DNA of 64,000 bases from Pararhizobium sp. YC-54 (GCF_025847205.1 NZ_JAOYTH010000013.1:169229-233228); one strand, 5' to 3'; shown: positions 1-8,950, counted from the stretch's first letter. Program-made: numbers and translations. The notes: a model not told the origin generated them from the sequence alone.

Positions 1-342
1 AAGAAGCTCTCGGCTCAGGCCAACACGACGGACGCGCAGGTTGCCGAGGGCATCGTCGGCAAGGAAAACGTTATCGCCTATGACAGCTTCTCAGCCTCTG
101 TCATCGCGCTGAAGAACAAGGATGTCGATGGTGTCGTCATCAACGGCGCCAATGCCGCGGCCTATGAGCGCGAGTTCGCCGGCGAACTGGTCGTCGCCAT
201 CAAGGACCTGCAGTCCGATCCGCTCGGCCTGGTCTTCCGCAAGGACGACGCCAACATCGCCGCCTTCAATGAAGGCCTGAAGGCGATCAAGGACGACGGC
301 ACGCTCGACCAGCTGATCGGCAAGTACTGGGGCCTCAAATAA
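1..342 (+). CDS. Amino-acid-type ABC transporter substrate-binding protein, C-terminal part
   Basis: This is the last 113 codons of a gene that begins before the window, open in frame from base 1 to a TAA at 340-342. The visible part reads as the second lobe of a family 3 (polar amino acid) periplasmic binding protein. It has a VDGVVINGANAAAYE stretch, a DPLGLVFRKDD strand, and the typical ending with a DDGTLDQLIGKYWG helix. Its role would be periplasmic ligand capture for the permease starting 84 bases downstream. A strong hairpin sits between the two genes, as expected if the binding protein is made in excess. The ligand cannot be read from this fragment. The downstream beta-glucosidase suggests it may not be a plain amino acid, but that is inference. 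Confidence 0.85.
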   Translation, partial: KKLSAQANTTDAQVAEGIVGKENVIAYDSFSASVIALKNKDVDGVVINGANAAAYEREFAGELVVAIKDLQSDPLGLVFRKDDANIAAFNEGLKAIKDDGTLDQLIGKYWGLK

Positions 343-357
343 GCCTTTGACGTTGCA

Positions 358-391
358 ATATCCCGGAGCGCACCCATGCGCTCCGGGATAT
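358..391 (+). terminator. Perfect 15-bp hairpin between binding protein and permease genes
   Basis: A perfect inverted repeat (arms 358-372 and 377-391, four-base loop) lies 15 bases after the stop codon of the binding-protein gene and before the permease. No long T-run follows, so it more likely protects the 3' end of the binding-protein mRNA or causes partial termination than a full stop. Such hairpins after the binding-protein gene are common in ABC operons. Confidence 0.7.
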
Positions 392-426
392 CGCTTTCGA
401 ATGTTCCCGAACCTGCGGAGGAATGA

Positions 427-2076
427 ATGTCATTCCTGAAACGCGTGCGGCCCAGCAATCTCATCATTCTGACCGCGCTGCCCTTCATCATCTACCTGTT
501 CACGTCCTCGGCAGACTACCAGCGCTCGCTTCGCGCCATCCTCGGCGTCGAAAACGGCTCGTCCGCCTTCGTGCCCGGCTTTCTGGCGCTGGCGATCGCC
601 TTTTCGTCCGGCATCGCCGTGCTGGTCTTTTCGCGCGCCAAGGCAAACCGGCCTCAGCTGGCCCTTGCCGCCGCCGCCCTCAATCTGGCGGCAGCCGTGA
701 CCATTGTTGCCAGCGGCGCTGTCCATCCCTTCGCCGCATCGATCGTCGCCAATGCCGTCGATCCCTTCACCTCGGCCCTTGTTGCCAAAGGCGTGACGCC
801 CCGGCAGTTGACGGAGGCTGCCGATCTCATGGTGCGCGGTGTCGAGGCCGTGCTCTATCCCGCCTATCTCGGGCTGACGTTGCTCGGCCTTGGCATTTTC
901 CTTGCCACGCTGCGTGCCGCTGCGGACAACCGCCTGCGCCGCGCCGGCCGCTGGGTTCTCGGCCTCACCAATGGTGCGGGCGCACTCTTCGTCTTCTTCT
1001 TTGCCCATATCGCCTTTGCCGCAGGCGTTGCCACCACCATCCGCGCAGCCCTTGCCGCCTATGTGCTTGCCGCCATCATGGGACTGATCTGGGTCGGCCT
1101 GCTGCAGTTGCATTATGCAAAGCGGACCGGCCTGTACTTCGCGGCAGCAACACTTCTGCTGGCCATTGCCTCGGGCTGGTTCCTGCTGCAACCGCGCGAC
1201 AATTATGTGCTGACAGGCACGCTCAGCGGCAAGGTCGCAATCATCAGCAATACGCCATCGTCGCTGATCGGCGCTGTCCGCTACGGCCAGTATCCGGGCG
1301 GACCGAGCACCGAAACGCCGGTCAGAACCTTCCTTGGCCCGGCTGAAGCAATCGCCGCCCTTGAGAAGAAAGAGGATGTCAGCGCCGCCCTGATGCCCGC
1401 GGCATCGGTTCCGGCCGGCTGGCCAGTTCTCTGGCAGGTGGAAACGCTGAACGATCATGACCGCTCAGCGGGCATCACCATGGCCGTGCTGGCGATCATC
1501 CTGGGACTGCTTACCTTCGGCGGTTATCTGCATCGCCGGCACCCGCTGGCGATCGGTTCGGAATTCATCGTCGATACCATCCGCGGCATCCCGATGCTGG
1601 TGATCGTGCTCTATGTCGGCCTGCCGCTCAGCGGCGCGCTGAAGGATGCAACCCAGGGCGTCGTCGATCCGCCAAACCTGGTGCGCGGCATCTTTGCCAT
1701 GGCGGTCGCCTATTCTGCCTATCTCGCCGAAATCTTCCGCTCGGGGATCAACGCCATTCCGGCAGGCCAGGTTGAAGCCGCCTACAGCATCGGCCTCAAC
1801 CGCTGGCAGACGGCCCGTCTCGTCGTCCTGCCGCAGGCGTTCCGGATCATCATCCCGCCGCTCGGCAACGAACTGATCGCCATTCTCAAGGACACCTCGC
1901 TTCTGTCCATCCTGTCGATCCGCGACATCACCCAGCGCATGCGCGAGTTCCAGTCGGCAAGCTTCCTGCCGTTCGCTCCCTATAACTCCGCTGCCATCTT
2001 CTACATCTTCCTGACGCTTGCCGCAGCGAGCCTCGTCAACACCATCGAGAGAAAATATGACGTCAAACATCGCTAA
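427..2076 (+). CDS. Amino-acid-type ABC transporter permease with long N-terminal membrane extension
   Basis: This 549-residue inner-membrane permease of the HisM/GlnP (PAAT) family is about twice the usual length. The C-terminal 200 residues are the classic permease domain: an EFIVDTIRGIPMLV helix, then the ATPase-contact (EAA) loop EAAYSIGLNRWQTARLV and the closing LKDTSLLSIL segment. Ahead of it are about five hydrophobic segments (residues 10-250) and a soluble stretch (about 255-345) containing LSGKVAIISNTPSSLIGAV and an alternating alpha/beta pattern that vaguely recalls a binding-protein lobe. The start follows a CGGAGGAATGA ribosome site. The gene overlaps the next one by 20 bases. 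No ATPase gene accompanies it here; one may lie upstream of the window. Confidence 0.85.
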   Translation: MSFLKRVRPSNLIILTALPFIIYLFTSSADYQRSLRAILGVENGSSAFVPGFLALAIAFSSGIAVLVFSRAKANRPQLALAAAALNLAAAVTIVASGAVHPFAASIVANAVDPFTSALVAKGVTPRQLTEAADLMVRGVEAVLYPAYLGLTLLGLGIFLATLRAAADNRLRRAGRWVLGLTNGAGALFVFFFAHIAFAAGVATTIRAALAAYVLAAIMGLIWVGLLQLHYAKRTGLYFAAATLLLAIASGWFLLQPRDNYVLTGTLSGKVAIISNTPSSLIGAVRYGQYPGGPSTETPVRTFLGPAEAIAALEKKEDVSAALMPAASVPAGWPVLWQVETLNDHDRSAGITMAVLAIILGLLTFGGYLHRRHPLAIGSEFIVDTIRGIPMLVIVLYVGLPLSGALKDATQGVVDPPNLVRGIFAMAVAYSAYLAEIFRSGINAIPAGQVEAAYSIGLNRWQTARLVVLPQAFRIIIPPLGNELIAILKDTSLLSILSIRDITQRMREFQSASFLPFAPYNSAAIFYIFLTLAAASLVNTIERKYDVKHR

Positions 2077-3472
2077 CGACCGCAAGATCCTTGAAGCACG
2101 CGCTTCAGGCCTCGTCCTGCCGCAGGGCTTCGTCTTCGGTGCCGCCACCTCCGCCTACCAGATCGAAGGCGCGCCTTCAGCCGACGGCAAGGGCGAAAGC
2201 ATCTGGGACCGGTTCTGCAAGGTGCCAGGCGTCATCACCGACGCCACCAGCGGCGACATCGCCTGCGATCACTATCATCGTTGGGGCGAGGACATCGCTG
2301 TCCTGAAAGCCATCGGGCTCGGTGCCTACCGGTTTTCGTTTGCCTGGGCGCGTCTCATTCCGGAAGGCACCGGCACCGTCAACCAGAAGGGCATCGCCTT
2401 CTACGACCGCCTGATCGACGATCTGCTTGCGGCCGGCATCGAACCCTATGCGACGCTCTACCACTGGGACCTGCCGCAGGCGCTGCAAGATCGCGGCGGC
2501 TGGTACAATCGCCAGACGGCACAGCATTTCGCCGATTATGCCGCCGTAGCAGCGCGCGCCTTTGGCGACCGGGTCAAGAAATGGACGACGCTCAACGAAC
2601 CCTGGACATTCTGCTGGTCGGGACATGCGAGTGGCGAAGACGCGCCCGGTCTGCATGACGGCACCAAGGGCGGCGTCACCGCCAGCCATCATGCCCTCCT
2701 GGCCCATGGTCTCGCCGTTCCCATCATCCGCTCGCAAGTGCCGGATGCCGCCGTCGGCATCGTCTTCGATCTCAATGTGACCGAGCCCGCAACGGACGAC
2801 CCGCGCGACGTCGCGGCCGCCAGGCGTTTCGACGGCGCCCAGAACCGCTGGTTCCTCGATGCCGTCTTCAAGGGCAGCTATCCGCAGGACATGCTCGACC
2901 TCTACGGCGACCTCTTGCCGCCGATCCACGCCGAAGACAACGCCATCATCGCCGCACCGGTCGATTATCTCGGCGTCAACATCTATCGCCGCTCGGTGAT
3001 GGCCGAGGGCACGGAACTGGCACCTTTGAACTTCCAGCGCATCCAGCCGGAAGGCACGTACTCGCAGGTCAATTACGAGATCTGGCCGCGCTGCATCTAC
3101 GACATCCTGCACTATGTGCACGAAAACTATGCCCCGAAGGAAATCTTCATTTCCGAAAACGGCGTCGCCACCGCGCCCGAAACCGTTTCGGCTGACGGCC
3201 ATGTCTGGGACGATCTGCGCGCCACCTACTATGTCGATCATCTCGAACAGGTCGCCAAGGCCGCCAGCGAAGGTGTTCCGGTCAAGGGCTATTTCGCCTG
3301 GACGCTGACCGACAATTTCGAATGGGCCTATGGCTACACAACGCCGTTCGGCATCACCCATGTCGATTTCGAAACGCAGGTGCGGACCATCAAGTATTCC
3401 GGCGAAATCTATGGCCGGATCGCCGCACAGAGCCATTCGGAGCGGGCAAGGAGCGCCGGCCTTGGCCGGTAG
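2057..3472 (+). CDS. Glycoside hydrolase family 1 beta-glucosidase
   Basis: This 471-residue retaining beta-glucosidase would hydrolyse beta-glucosides in the cytoplasm (no signal peptide). The family 1 landmarks are in order: the N-terminal FGAATSAYQIEGA motif, YHWDLPQAL near residue 145, the acid/base glutamate in TLNEPW near residue 180, and the nucleophile glutamate in FISENG near residue 370. The C-terminal WTLTDNFEWAYGY motif completes the substrate pocket. Full length for the family is about 450-480. The start is set at the ATG at 2057, inside the end of the permease gene, so the two are translationally coupled. Placement behind an amino-acid-type transporter suggests that imported ligands are glucosylated, which is inference. 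Confidence 0.93.
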   Translation: MTSNIANDRKILEARASGLVLPQGFVFGAATSAYQIEGAPSADGKGESIWDRFCKVPGVITDATSGDIACDHYHRWGEDIAVLKAIGLGAYRFSFAWARLIPEGTGTVNQKGIAFYDRLIDDLLAAGIEPYATLYHWDLPQALQDRGGWYNRQTAQHFADYAAVAARAFGDRVKKWTTLNEPWTFCWSGHASGEDAPGLHDGTKGGVTASHHALLAHGLAVPIIRSQVPDAAVGIVFDLNVTEPATDDPRDVAAARRFDGAQNRWFLDAVFKGSYPQDMLDLYGDLLPPIHAEDNAIIAAPVDYLGVNIYRRSVMAEGTELAPLNFQRIQPEGTYSQVNYEIWPRCIYDILHYVHENYAPKEIFISENGVATAPETVSADGHVWDDLRATYYVDHLEQVAKAASEGVPVKGYFAWTLTDNFEWAYGYTTPFGITHVDFETQVRTIKYSGEIYGRIAAQSHSERARSAGLGR

Positions 3473-4163
3473 AGACAGCCAGCCCCAATCTCCGACGGTG
3501 CTGATCACCGGTGCATCTCGCGGCCTTGGCCGCGAGATGGCGCAGCAATATGCGGCGGCCGGCTGGCGCGTCATCGCCTGCGGCCGCGCCGCCACATCGC
3601 CGGTTGGGGACGGCATCGTGCCGGAGACGCTTGACGTTGCCGACCCGGCCTCCATCCTTGATCTCGCATATCGTCTTGATGGTGTGGCGATCGACGTCTT
3701 GATCAACAATGCCGGTATCCGTGGCGATACCGGCGGACTTGCGACGCTGGAGCCTGGCGACTTCCTCAACGTCATGCGCATTAACACGCTCGGCCCATTG
3801 CTGGTCACGCGTGCGCTGCTGCCGAACCTTCTGTCCGGCAGCCAAAAAATAATTGCCAATATCAGCAGCCGCGCCGGCTCGATCGCCGAGGGCACGCTGG
3901 ATGATGACGATGGCGACTATGCCTATCGCTGCTCGAAGGCAGCACTGAACATGGCGACAGTAAAGCTCGCACAGGATCTGCATGCCGATGGCGTCTGCGT
4001 GCTGTCGCTGCACCCCGGCTGGGTAAAAACCGACATGGGCGGTGATGACGCCGTCATTGCCGTCGCAGACAGCGCCGCCGGGTTGCGCCGGATCATCGAC
4101 ACAGCAATCCTGGCAGACAGCGGCAGCTTCCACGCTTTCGACGGGCGAACCGTTTCCTGGTAA
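3462..4163 (+). CDS. Short-chain dehydrogenase/reductase (SDR)
   Basis: This 233-residue classical SDR has a nucleotide-binding TGASRGLG motif near the N-terminus, the structural NNAG motif, a serine stretch (SSRAGS) and the catalytic YxxxK as YRCSK. HPGWVKTDMGG closes the active-site region. A TTG start at 3462 is preferred because AAGGAG sits seven bases upstream; this overlaps the end of the beta-glucosidase gene by 11 bases, making it the last gene of the operon. The substrate is unknown; reduction or oxidation of an aglycone or sugar released by the glucosidase is plausible. It converges on the sugar ABC operon on the other strand. Confidence 0.85.
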   Translation: MAGRDSQPQSPTVLITGASRGLGREMAQQYAAAGWRVIACGRAATSPVGDGIVPETLDVADPASILDLAYRLDGVAIDVLINNAGIRGDTGGLATLEPGDFLNVMRINTLGPLLVTRALLPNLLSGSQKIIANISSRAGSIAEGTLDDDDGDYAYRCSKAALNMATVKLAQDLHADGVCVLSLHPGWVKTDMGGDDAVIAVADSAAGLRRIIDTAILADSGSFHAFDGRTVSW

Positions 4164-4169
4164 GGCTCA

Positions 4170-4195
4170 CGGCTGACCGGTAGCCCGGTCAGCCG
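4170..4195. terminator. Bidirectional hairpin between convergent operons
   Basis: An 11-bp perfect inverted repeat (4170-4180 with 4185-4195, loop TAGC) lies in the 25-base gap between the SDR stop and the ATPase stop. It even overlaps the last codons of the ATPase gene. It probably ends transcription from both sides. Confidence 0.65.
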
Positions 4196-5268
4196 AGCGC
4201 CAGTTCCGTCTGCGCATCGAAGAGATGCAGCGCATCCTCGTCAAAGCCAAAAGCCTGTTTCATGCCGACGGTCAGCTTGGTACGCGGCGGCAGGCAGGCG
4301 GTCACCCGCTGTGCACTGGCCCTGCCCGTCACCACCAGTTCCGGGCCGGTCAGTTCGACAACCTCGATCTCGACATCGATCACCGGATGTTCGATTTCCT
4401 GCCCCACCAGGCGAAGCGCTTCCGGACGAACACCCAGCTTGACCCGCCGTCCGGCCGCCGCCGCATGTTTGAGCCGGGCCGGCAGGGCGATGAACGCGCC
4501 CGATCCGTCCAGTTGCACGCCCTCGCCTGTCGCCACGCCATCCAGCACGTTCATCGGCGGCGAGCCGACGAAACCGGCGACATAAAGGGTGGCCGGATGG
4601 TCATAGACCTCTTCCGGCGTGCCAAGCTGCTCGATCCGCCCGTTGCGCATGACAGCAATACGCGTCGCCAGCGTCATTGCCTCGATCTGGTCATGGGTGA
4701 CGTAAACGATCGTGGTGCCAAGCATCTGGTGCAGCCGCTTCAGCTCGGTGCGTGTCTCCATGCGCAGTTTGGCGTCGAGATTGGACAGCGGTTCGTCGAA
4801 CAGGAAGACCTGCGGCTTGCGCACCAGCGCCCGGCCAATCGCCACCCGCTGGCGCTGGCCGCCGGACAGCTGGCCTGGCTTGCGATCCAGCAAATTCTCG
4901 ATCTGCAGCAGCTTGGCCGTTTCCTGCACGGCCTTTTCCCGCTCAGCAAGCGGGACCTTGCGCATCTCCAGCCCGAAACCGATATTGCGGTGAACCGAGA
5001 GGTTCGGATAGAGCGCATAGGACTGAAAGACCATGGCGATGTCGCGGTCTTTCGGATGCACGCCGAGGATCGAGCGTCCGCCGATCCGGATATCGCCGCC
5101 CGACGCCTCGGCAAGGCCGGCGATGATATTGAGCAGGGTTGACTTGCCGCAACCCGACGATCCCAGAAGCACCAGGAACTCGCCGCTTTCCAGCGAAATA
5201 TCGATGCCCTTCAGCGTTTCGAGCGCCCCATAGGTCTTGCGGATATTCTCGATTTCGAGCGCGCTCAT
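4189..5268 (-). CDS. Sugar ABC transporter ATP-binding protein (UgpC/MsmX type)
   Basis: This 359-residue ATPase is of the carbohydrate-uptake (CUT1) class. It shows Walker A GSSGCGKST, the ABC signature LSGGQRQRVAIGRAL, Walker B VFLFDEPLSNLD and the H-loop VTHDQIEAMTLA. A C-terminal regulatory TOBE-like region (about residues 240-359) is typical of MalK/UgpC/MsmX. The start at 5268 begins MSALEIENIRKTYG and overlaps the PfkB gene stop by four bases (ATGA), so it is the last gene of a six-gene operon. It would power the two permeases encoded upstream in the operon. Confidence 0.93.
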   Translation of the reverse strand: MSALEIENIRKTYGALETLKGIDISLESGEFLVLLGSSGCGKSTLLNIIAGLAEASGGDIRIGGRSILGVHPKDRDIAMVFQSYALYPNLSVHRNIGFGLEMRKVPLAEREKAVQETAKLLQIENLLDRKPGQLSGGQRQRVAIGRALVRKPQVFLFDEPLSNLDAKLRMETRTELKRLHQMLGTTIVYVTHDQIEAMTLATRIAVMRNGRIEQLGTPEEVYDHPATLYVAGFVGSPPMNVLDGVATGEGVQLDGSGAFIALPARLKHAAAAGRRVKLGVRPEALRLVGQEIEHPVIDVEIEVVELTGPELVVTGRASAQRVTACLPPRTKLTVGMKQAFGFDEDALHLFDAQTELALG

Positions 5269-6200
5269 GGTGCGGTCTCTCCGGTCGCGGCCACCAACGG
5301 GCCGCCATAGTTGCGGGGAAGCGTGGAAATGGCGCGGGAAGCGACAGTGGTCCCTGCCGCCAGGCAATCGGCGAGCGGCTTTTGATCGGCAAGCGCCGCC
5401 AGAAAGGCCGCGTTGAACACATCGCCCGCACCGATGGTATCGACGACCTTGACGCTTGGCGCCGTCGCGGAAACGAACCTGCCGTCGGCATCGATGGCGA
5501 GCGCGCCGGCCGGACCGCGCTTGACCACCGCGATGGCGTCCTTGGGCATATGGCGCTTGAGTTCACGGGCGGCCTCTGCCGGATCGGCAAGACCGGAAAG
5601 CGTCGTCGATTCCACCTCGTTGAGCAGCGCGCAGCCGCAGCGGGAAAGCCAGTCGCGCGCCGCCTGCCGGTTTTTCTCGGTCCAGCCGTCGAGCGGCCAG
5701 CCGGTATCGAGCGCCAGCGTGATGCCGTGGCTGTCGGCCCAGTCGAACAGAGAAGGATAATCAGCCGTCAGATCGTCGGTCAGGAAGGAGCCGCACAGCA
5801 GCGTGTAGCCACCTGACAGCCGCGTGCCATCGAGGGCGGCGAACACGCAATCGAGCGAAAATCGTGGCAGGTGACCGCGCGTGGTGAAGAACGTCCGCTC
5901 GCCGTCGGGATGGGTGATGCCGACAGACAGCGTCGTGCCCTCCGGCCGGATCGGCCACTTCTCCGCCTGGTGGCCGAAAGACTCGCGCAGCCAGCGGCCG
6001 AACTCGTCGGTGCCGGTATTGGCGGCAATGTCGAAATCGACCCCGAGCGCCTTCCACGCAAGGGCTGAATTGCCGGCCGAGCCGCCGACCCGCAATTCAT
6101 CGTGATCGACGATGATCTCCGTGCCGGCCTTCGGCCAGGGCTCGGCCGGCCCGAGGATCAGGTCGACATTGACGTTTCCGATCACGGCAAGCGGACGCAT
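5265..6200 (-). CDS. PfkB-family carbohydrate kinase
   Basis: This 311-residue ribokinase-fold sugar kinase has an N-terminal GNVNVDLIL strand, the GGSAGNSALA substrate-binding motif and the C-terminal anion-hole/catalytic motif DTIGAGDVFNAAF containing the catalytic aspartate. It would phosphorylate the sugar delivered by the ABC transporter, using ATP. It lies one base after the SIS-domain gene and overlaps the ATPase gene, so all three are co-translated. Paired with an SIS enzyme and a CUT1 transporter, it resembles fructosamine kinase FrlD. Other PfkB sugar substrates remain possible. Confidence 0.88.
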   Translation of the reverse strand: MRPLAVIGNVNVDLILGPAEPWPKAGTEIIVDHDELRVGGSAGNSALAWKALGVDFDIAANTGTDEFGRWLRESFGHQAEKWPIRPEGTTLSVGITHPDGERTFFTTRGHLPRFSLDCVFAALDGTRLSGGYTLLCGSFLTDDLTADYPSLFDWADSHGITLALDTGWPLDGWTEKNRQAARDWLSRCGCALLNEVESTTLSGLADPAEAARELKRHMPKDAIAVVKRGPAGALAIDADGRFVSATAPSVKVVDTIGAGDVFNAAFLAALADQKPLADCLAAGTTVASRAISTLPRNYGGPLVAATGETAP

Positions 6201-6201
6201 C

Positions 6202-7218
6202 TCATTCGCTCCGGGTAATCTTGGTGGAGCGCACCGGCGTTCCGGCATTGTCCACGCGCGCCTCGGCAAAGGCGATCATGAAGCGCTGGGCAACCGGCAG
6301 CATCGAGAAAATTGCAGCCAGACCGGCCGCCGGCGCAAAGCTGAGTGTCGTCGCTCCCGCCACCGGCACCTGGCCGGAGGAATCGAACACAACGACCGGC
6401 GCGCCGGTCTCCACCGCCGATACCGCCATCGCCGTCACCAGATCAGCGGTCGCGTCATTGCCCCGGAACAGCACGACCCCGACCTTCGGGCCCAGCATTT
6501 CCATCGGCCCATGCCGAAGCTGCCCGCCCTCCAGCGAAAAACAGGGATAGCGTGAAAGCTCGGTCAATCCGAGTGCCAGCGCTTCGGCAAGTCCTTGCAG
6601 GCGACGGCCCGAAGTGACGACCGCAGCGACGTTTTCGCACGCGGCGAGCGCTGTGGCAATATCGTTGGTAGCCGGCGCTGCAAGTGCGGCCAGCGCCGGT
6701 GCCGGATCCTCGCCAAGCGCCGACAGGATCGCCAGGTGCAACGCGAAGCTGACCGTCAGGCTGCGGGTTGCAGCAAAAGCGAGTTCGGTGCCGCCGGCCC
6801 CGACGAGACATGCCGTTCTTTTGGCGAGAAAGGAGGTTCCCTCCAACGTCAGGCCGAACGTATCCTCCGATCCACCGGTTTCCGAAAACCACCGCAGAAC
6901 TTCAGCGCTCTCGCCCGATTGCGAGGTAATCAGCACGGCGCGACCTTCGATCGCAAGCGGCTCTCCCAGCTGTTCGGACAAAGGGATGGCAATCGCCTCG
7001 ATACCGAGCGTCCGGTAGAGCGGCTCGACGGCACGGTTGACGGCATGCGACCCGCCCATGCCGAGCAAAAGCAGGCCGCCTGTTTCCCGCAATGACGCGG
7101 CGATCACTTTGGCGCGCTCGCCTGCGCTCTCGAAGGATGCGATGGCATCGGCATTCTGCCTTGCCATTTCGCGGTCGATCGCTTGAAGCCCGATCGGGCG
7201 GTAGCCGTTTGAAGTCAT
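6202..7218 (-). CDS. SIS-domain sugar isomerase/deglycase (FrlB/AgaS-like)
   Basis: This 338-residue cytoplasmic protein appears to have two SIS (sugar isomerase) domains. The first has MGGSHAVNRAVEP and the phosphosugar-binding SQSGESAEVLRW. The second has a GGQLRHGPMEM motif that matches the conserved RHGP region of GlmS, AgaS and FrlB. It would act on a phosphorylated amino-sugar or fructosamine. The ATG at 7218 is preferred over the one at 7224 because the AAGGG ribosome site is six bases from the former and directly abuts the latter. It follows the second permease gene with start and stop intertwined. No GlmS glutaminase domain is present. Confidence 0.85.
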   Translation of the reverse strand: MTSNGYRPIGLQAIDREMARQNADAIASFESAGERAKVIAASLRETGGLLLLGMGGSHAVNRAVEPLYRTLGIEAIAIPLSEQLGEPLAIEGRAVLITSQSGESAEVLRWFSETGGSEDTFGLTLEGTSFLAKRTACLVGAGGTELAFAATRSLTVSFALHLAILSALGEDPAPALAALAAPATNDIATALAACENVAAVVTSGRRLQGLAEALALGLTELSRYPCFSLEGGQLRHGPMEMLGPKVGVVLFRGNDATADLVTAMAVSAVETGAPVVVFDSSGQVPVAGATTLSFAPAAGLAAIFSMLPVAQRFMIAFAEARVDNAGTPVRSTKITRSE

Positions 7219-7220
7219 GG

Positions 7221-8066
7221 TCATCCCTTGACGCCGCCGCTGGTGAGCCCGGAAATCAGGGCCCGCTGCATGACAAGGCCGATCACCACGGGCGGCAGGG
7301 CGGCAAGCACGCCCGCGGTTGCGATCAGTCCGTAGTCGGAAACGCGGCCACCGGCGAGATCGGCGATGGCGACGGTGAGGGTTTTGGCGCGCAGGTCGGA
7401 GGTGAACAAAAGCGCGTAGAAGAATTCGTCCCAGGCCAGCAGGAAGGCAAACAGCGCCGAGGTCGCCATGACGGGTGCGGCCAGCGGCAGGGTGATGATG
7501 CGCAGCGTCGCAAACAGCCCGGCCCCGTCCATCATCGCCGCCGCCTCGATCTCCTTCGGGATTGCATCGAAGCCGGATTTCATCAGCCAGGTGGTAAACG
7601 GCGCCAGAATGGTCAGATAGACCAGCGCCAGCCCGAACACGGTGTTGAGCAGGCCAAGATGCGCAAGGCCGAAATAGAGCGGCACGGCCAGCGCCACCGG
7701 CGGCAGCATGTAGGTGGCGATGACCATGTAGAGCGACCAGCCGACCGATGGCGTCCGCGACACGGTCCATGCGGCGGGAATGGCAAGCGCCAGAGCCGCG
7801 ATGGTCGCCATGCCGGCAACAAGGATGCTGTTGACCAGCGAGGCGACAAAGGCAGCGCCGGCGCTGTTCTCGACGCTGGAGAGCAACACGCCATAACGCG
7901 AAAAATCGACCGATTGCGGCCACCAGACAAGCGGCTTGGCCGTCAGTCCAGCGGCGGGCGAGATGCTCATGATGAACAGCCAGACCACCGGTGCAAGGAT
8001 GACGATGGCAAGCAGCAGCGCGCAGGCATGGATGAAGAAGGAAAACAGAAAGCTCCTGCGTTCCAT
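7221..8066 (-). CDS. Sugar ABC transporter permease (MalG type)
   Basis: This 281-residue inner-membrane permease has six predicted membrane segments. The ATPase-contact (EAA) loop reads EIEAAAMMDGAGLFATLRIITLPL, the typical form of the second (MalG-like) CUT1 permease. The ATG at 8066 overlaps the stop of the partner permease gene by one base (TAATG), and its own stop overlaps the next ORF. It pairs with the permease encoded just upstream in the operon. Confidence 0.92.
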   Translation of the reverse strand: MERRSFLFSFFIHACALLLAIVILAPVVWLFIMSISPAAGLTAKPLVWWPQSVDFSRYGVLLSSVENSAGAAFVASLVNSILVAGMATIAALALAIPAAWTVSRTPSVGWSLYMVIATYMLPPVALAVPLYFGLAHLGLLNTVFGLALVYLTILAPFTTWLMKSGFDAIPKEIEAAAMMDGAGLFATLRIITLPLAAPVMATSALFAFLLAWDEFFYALLFTSDLRAKTLTVAIADLAGGRVSDYGLIATAGVLAALPPVVIGLVMQRALISGLTSGGVKG

Positions 8067-8950
8067 TATGCCGTACTCCCCGCGGTGCGCCGAACAAGCA
8101 CGCCATAGGCCGCCGCCAGCACGGCCACCAGCAAGGTGACGATCAAGGCCAGCGAAGCACCCGAGCCTGCCCGCTGGAAGGAAAACGCCTCCTGATAGAC
8201 AAGGATCGACAGCGTGCGCGTGCTGTTGGCCGGGCCGCCGCGGGTCATCACCCAGATGATGTCGAAGACCTTGAACGCCTCGATGGTTCTGAGCACCAGC
8301 GCAACGATCAGCGGCCCGGCAAGGTATGGCAGGATGACAAAGCGGAACCGGGCAAAGGGTCCGGCGCCATCGACCAGCGACGCGGCGGTGATATCGCGCG
8401 GCACGGCCTGCAGTGCCGCAAGCGCGATCAGCGCCACCAGCGGAAAATTCTTCCAGCAGTCGGCGATGATCAGCGAGGCGAGCGCCGTGCCGGGTTCGCC
8501 AAGCCAGGAGCGATAGGCATCGAGCATGCCGATCTGGGTGAGCGCCGCGTTCAGCGCGCCATATTCCGGATTGTAGATCAGCCGCCAGAGTGTGGCGTTG
8601 ACGACGGTCGGCAATGCCCAGGGCAGGATCATCAGCCCGCGCAGCATGGTGCGTCCGTAAAATTGCTGATTGAGCAGAAGTGCAGCCAGAACGCCCAGAA
8701 CCATTTCGGCAAAGACGGAGACGACGGCAAAGATCGTCGTGGTGACCAGCGTGCGCTGGAAATTGGAACCGGTGAGCGTCTTCACATAGTTGTCGATGCC
8801 GACAAAATTGCCGGCCGTGCCGACAAGTTTCGCATCGGTAAAGGAGAGCCCGACCGTATCGACGAGCGGCCAGCCGATGACGGCGATCATGACAGCGAGC
8901 AACGGCAGCATCAGCAGCCATGCGCGTGTGGTCATCGATGTCCCGGACAT
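8066..8950 (-). CDS. Sugar ABC transporter permease (MalF type)
   Basis: This 294-residue inner-membrane permease is the first of the CUT1 pair. It has an N-terminal helix MLPLLAVMIAVIGWPLV, the conserved GIDNYV segment, and the EAA loop ITAASLVDGAGPFARFRFVILPYL. Six membrane segments are apparent. The start could be 8950 or the ATG at 8935. It lies 129 bases after the binding-protein gene, a gap with room for a processing hairpin. Confidence 0.92.
   Translation of the reverse strand: MSGTSMTTRAWLLMLPLLAVMIAVIGWPLVDTVGLSFTDAKLVGTAGNFVGIDNYVKTLTGSNFQRTLVTTTIFAVVSVFAEMVLGVLAALLLNQQFYGRTMLRGLMILPWALPTVVNATLWRLIYNPEYGALNAALTQIGMLDAYRSWLGEPGTALASLIIADCWKNFPLVALIALAALQAVPRDITAASLVDGAGPFARFRFVILPYLAGPLIVALVLRTIEAFKVFDIIWVMTRGGPANSTRTLSILVYQEAFSFQRAGSGASLALIVTLLVAVLAAAYGVLVRRTAGSTA

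Noticed and set aside
430..1458. Long minus-strand open frame opposite the permease gene
   Set aside because: It is rich in Arg, Gly and Gln with no hydrophobic core or motif, and lies opposite a gene with clear membrane helices and ABC motifs. GC-rich codon bias creates such shadows.
2177..3895. 572-codon minus-strand frame opposite GH1 and SDR
   Set aside because: Both plus-strand genes have complete catalytic motifs; the opposite frame has none.
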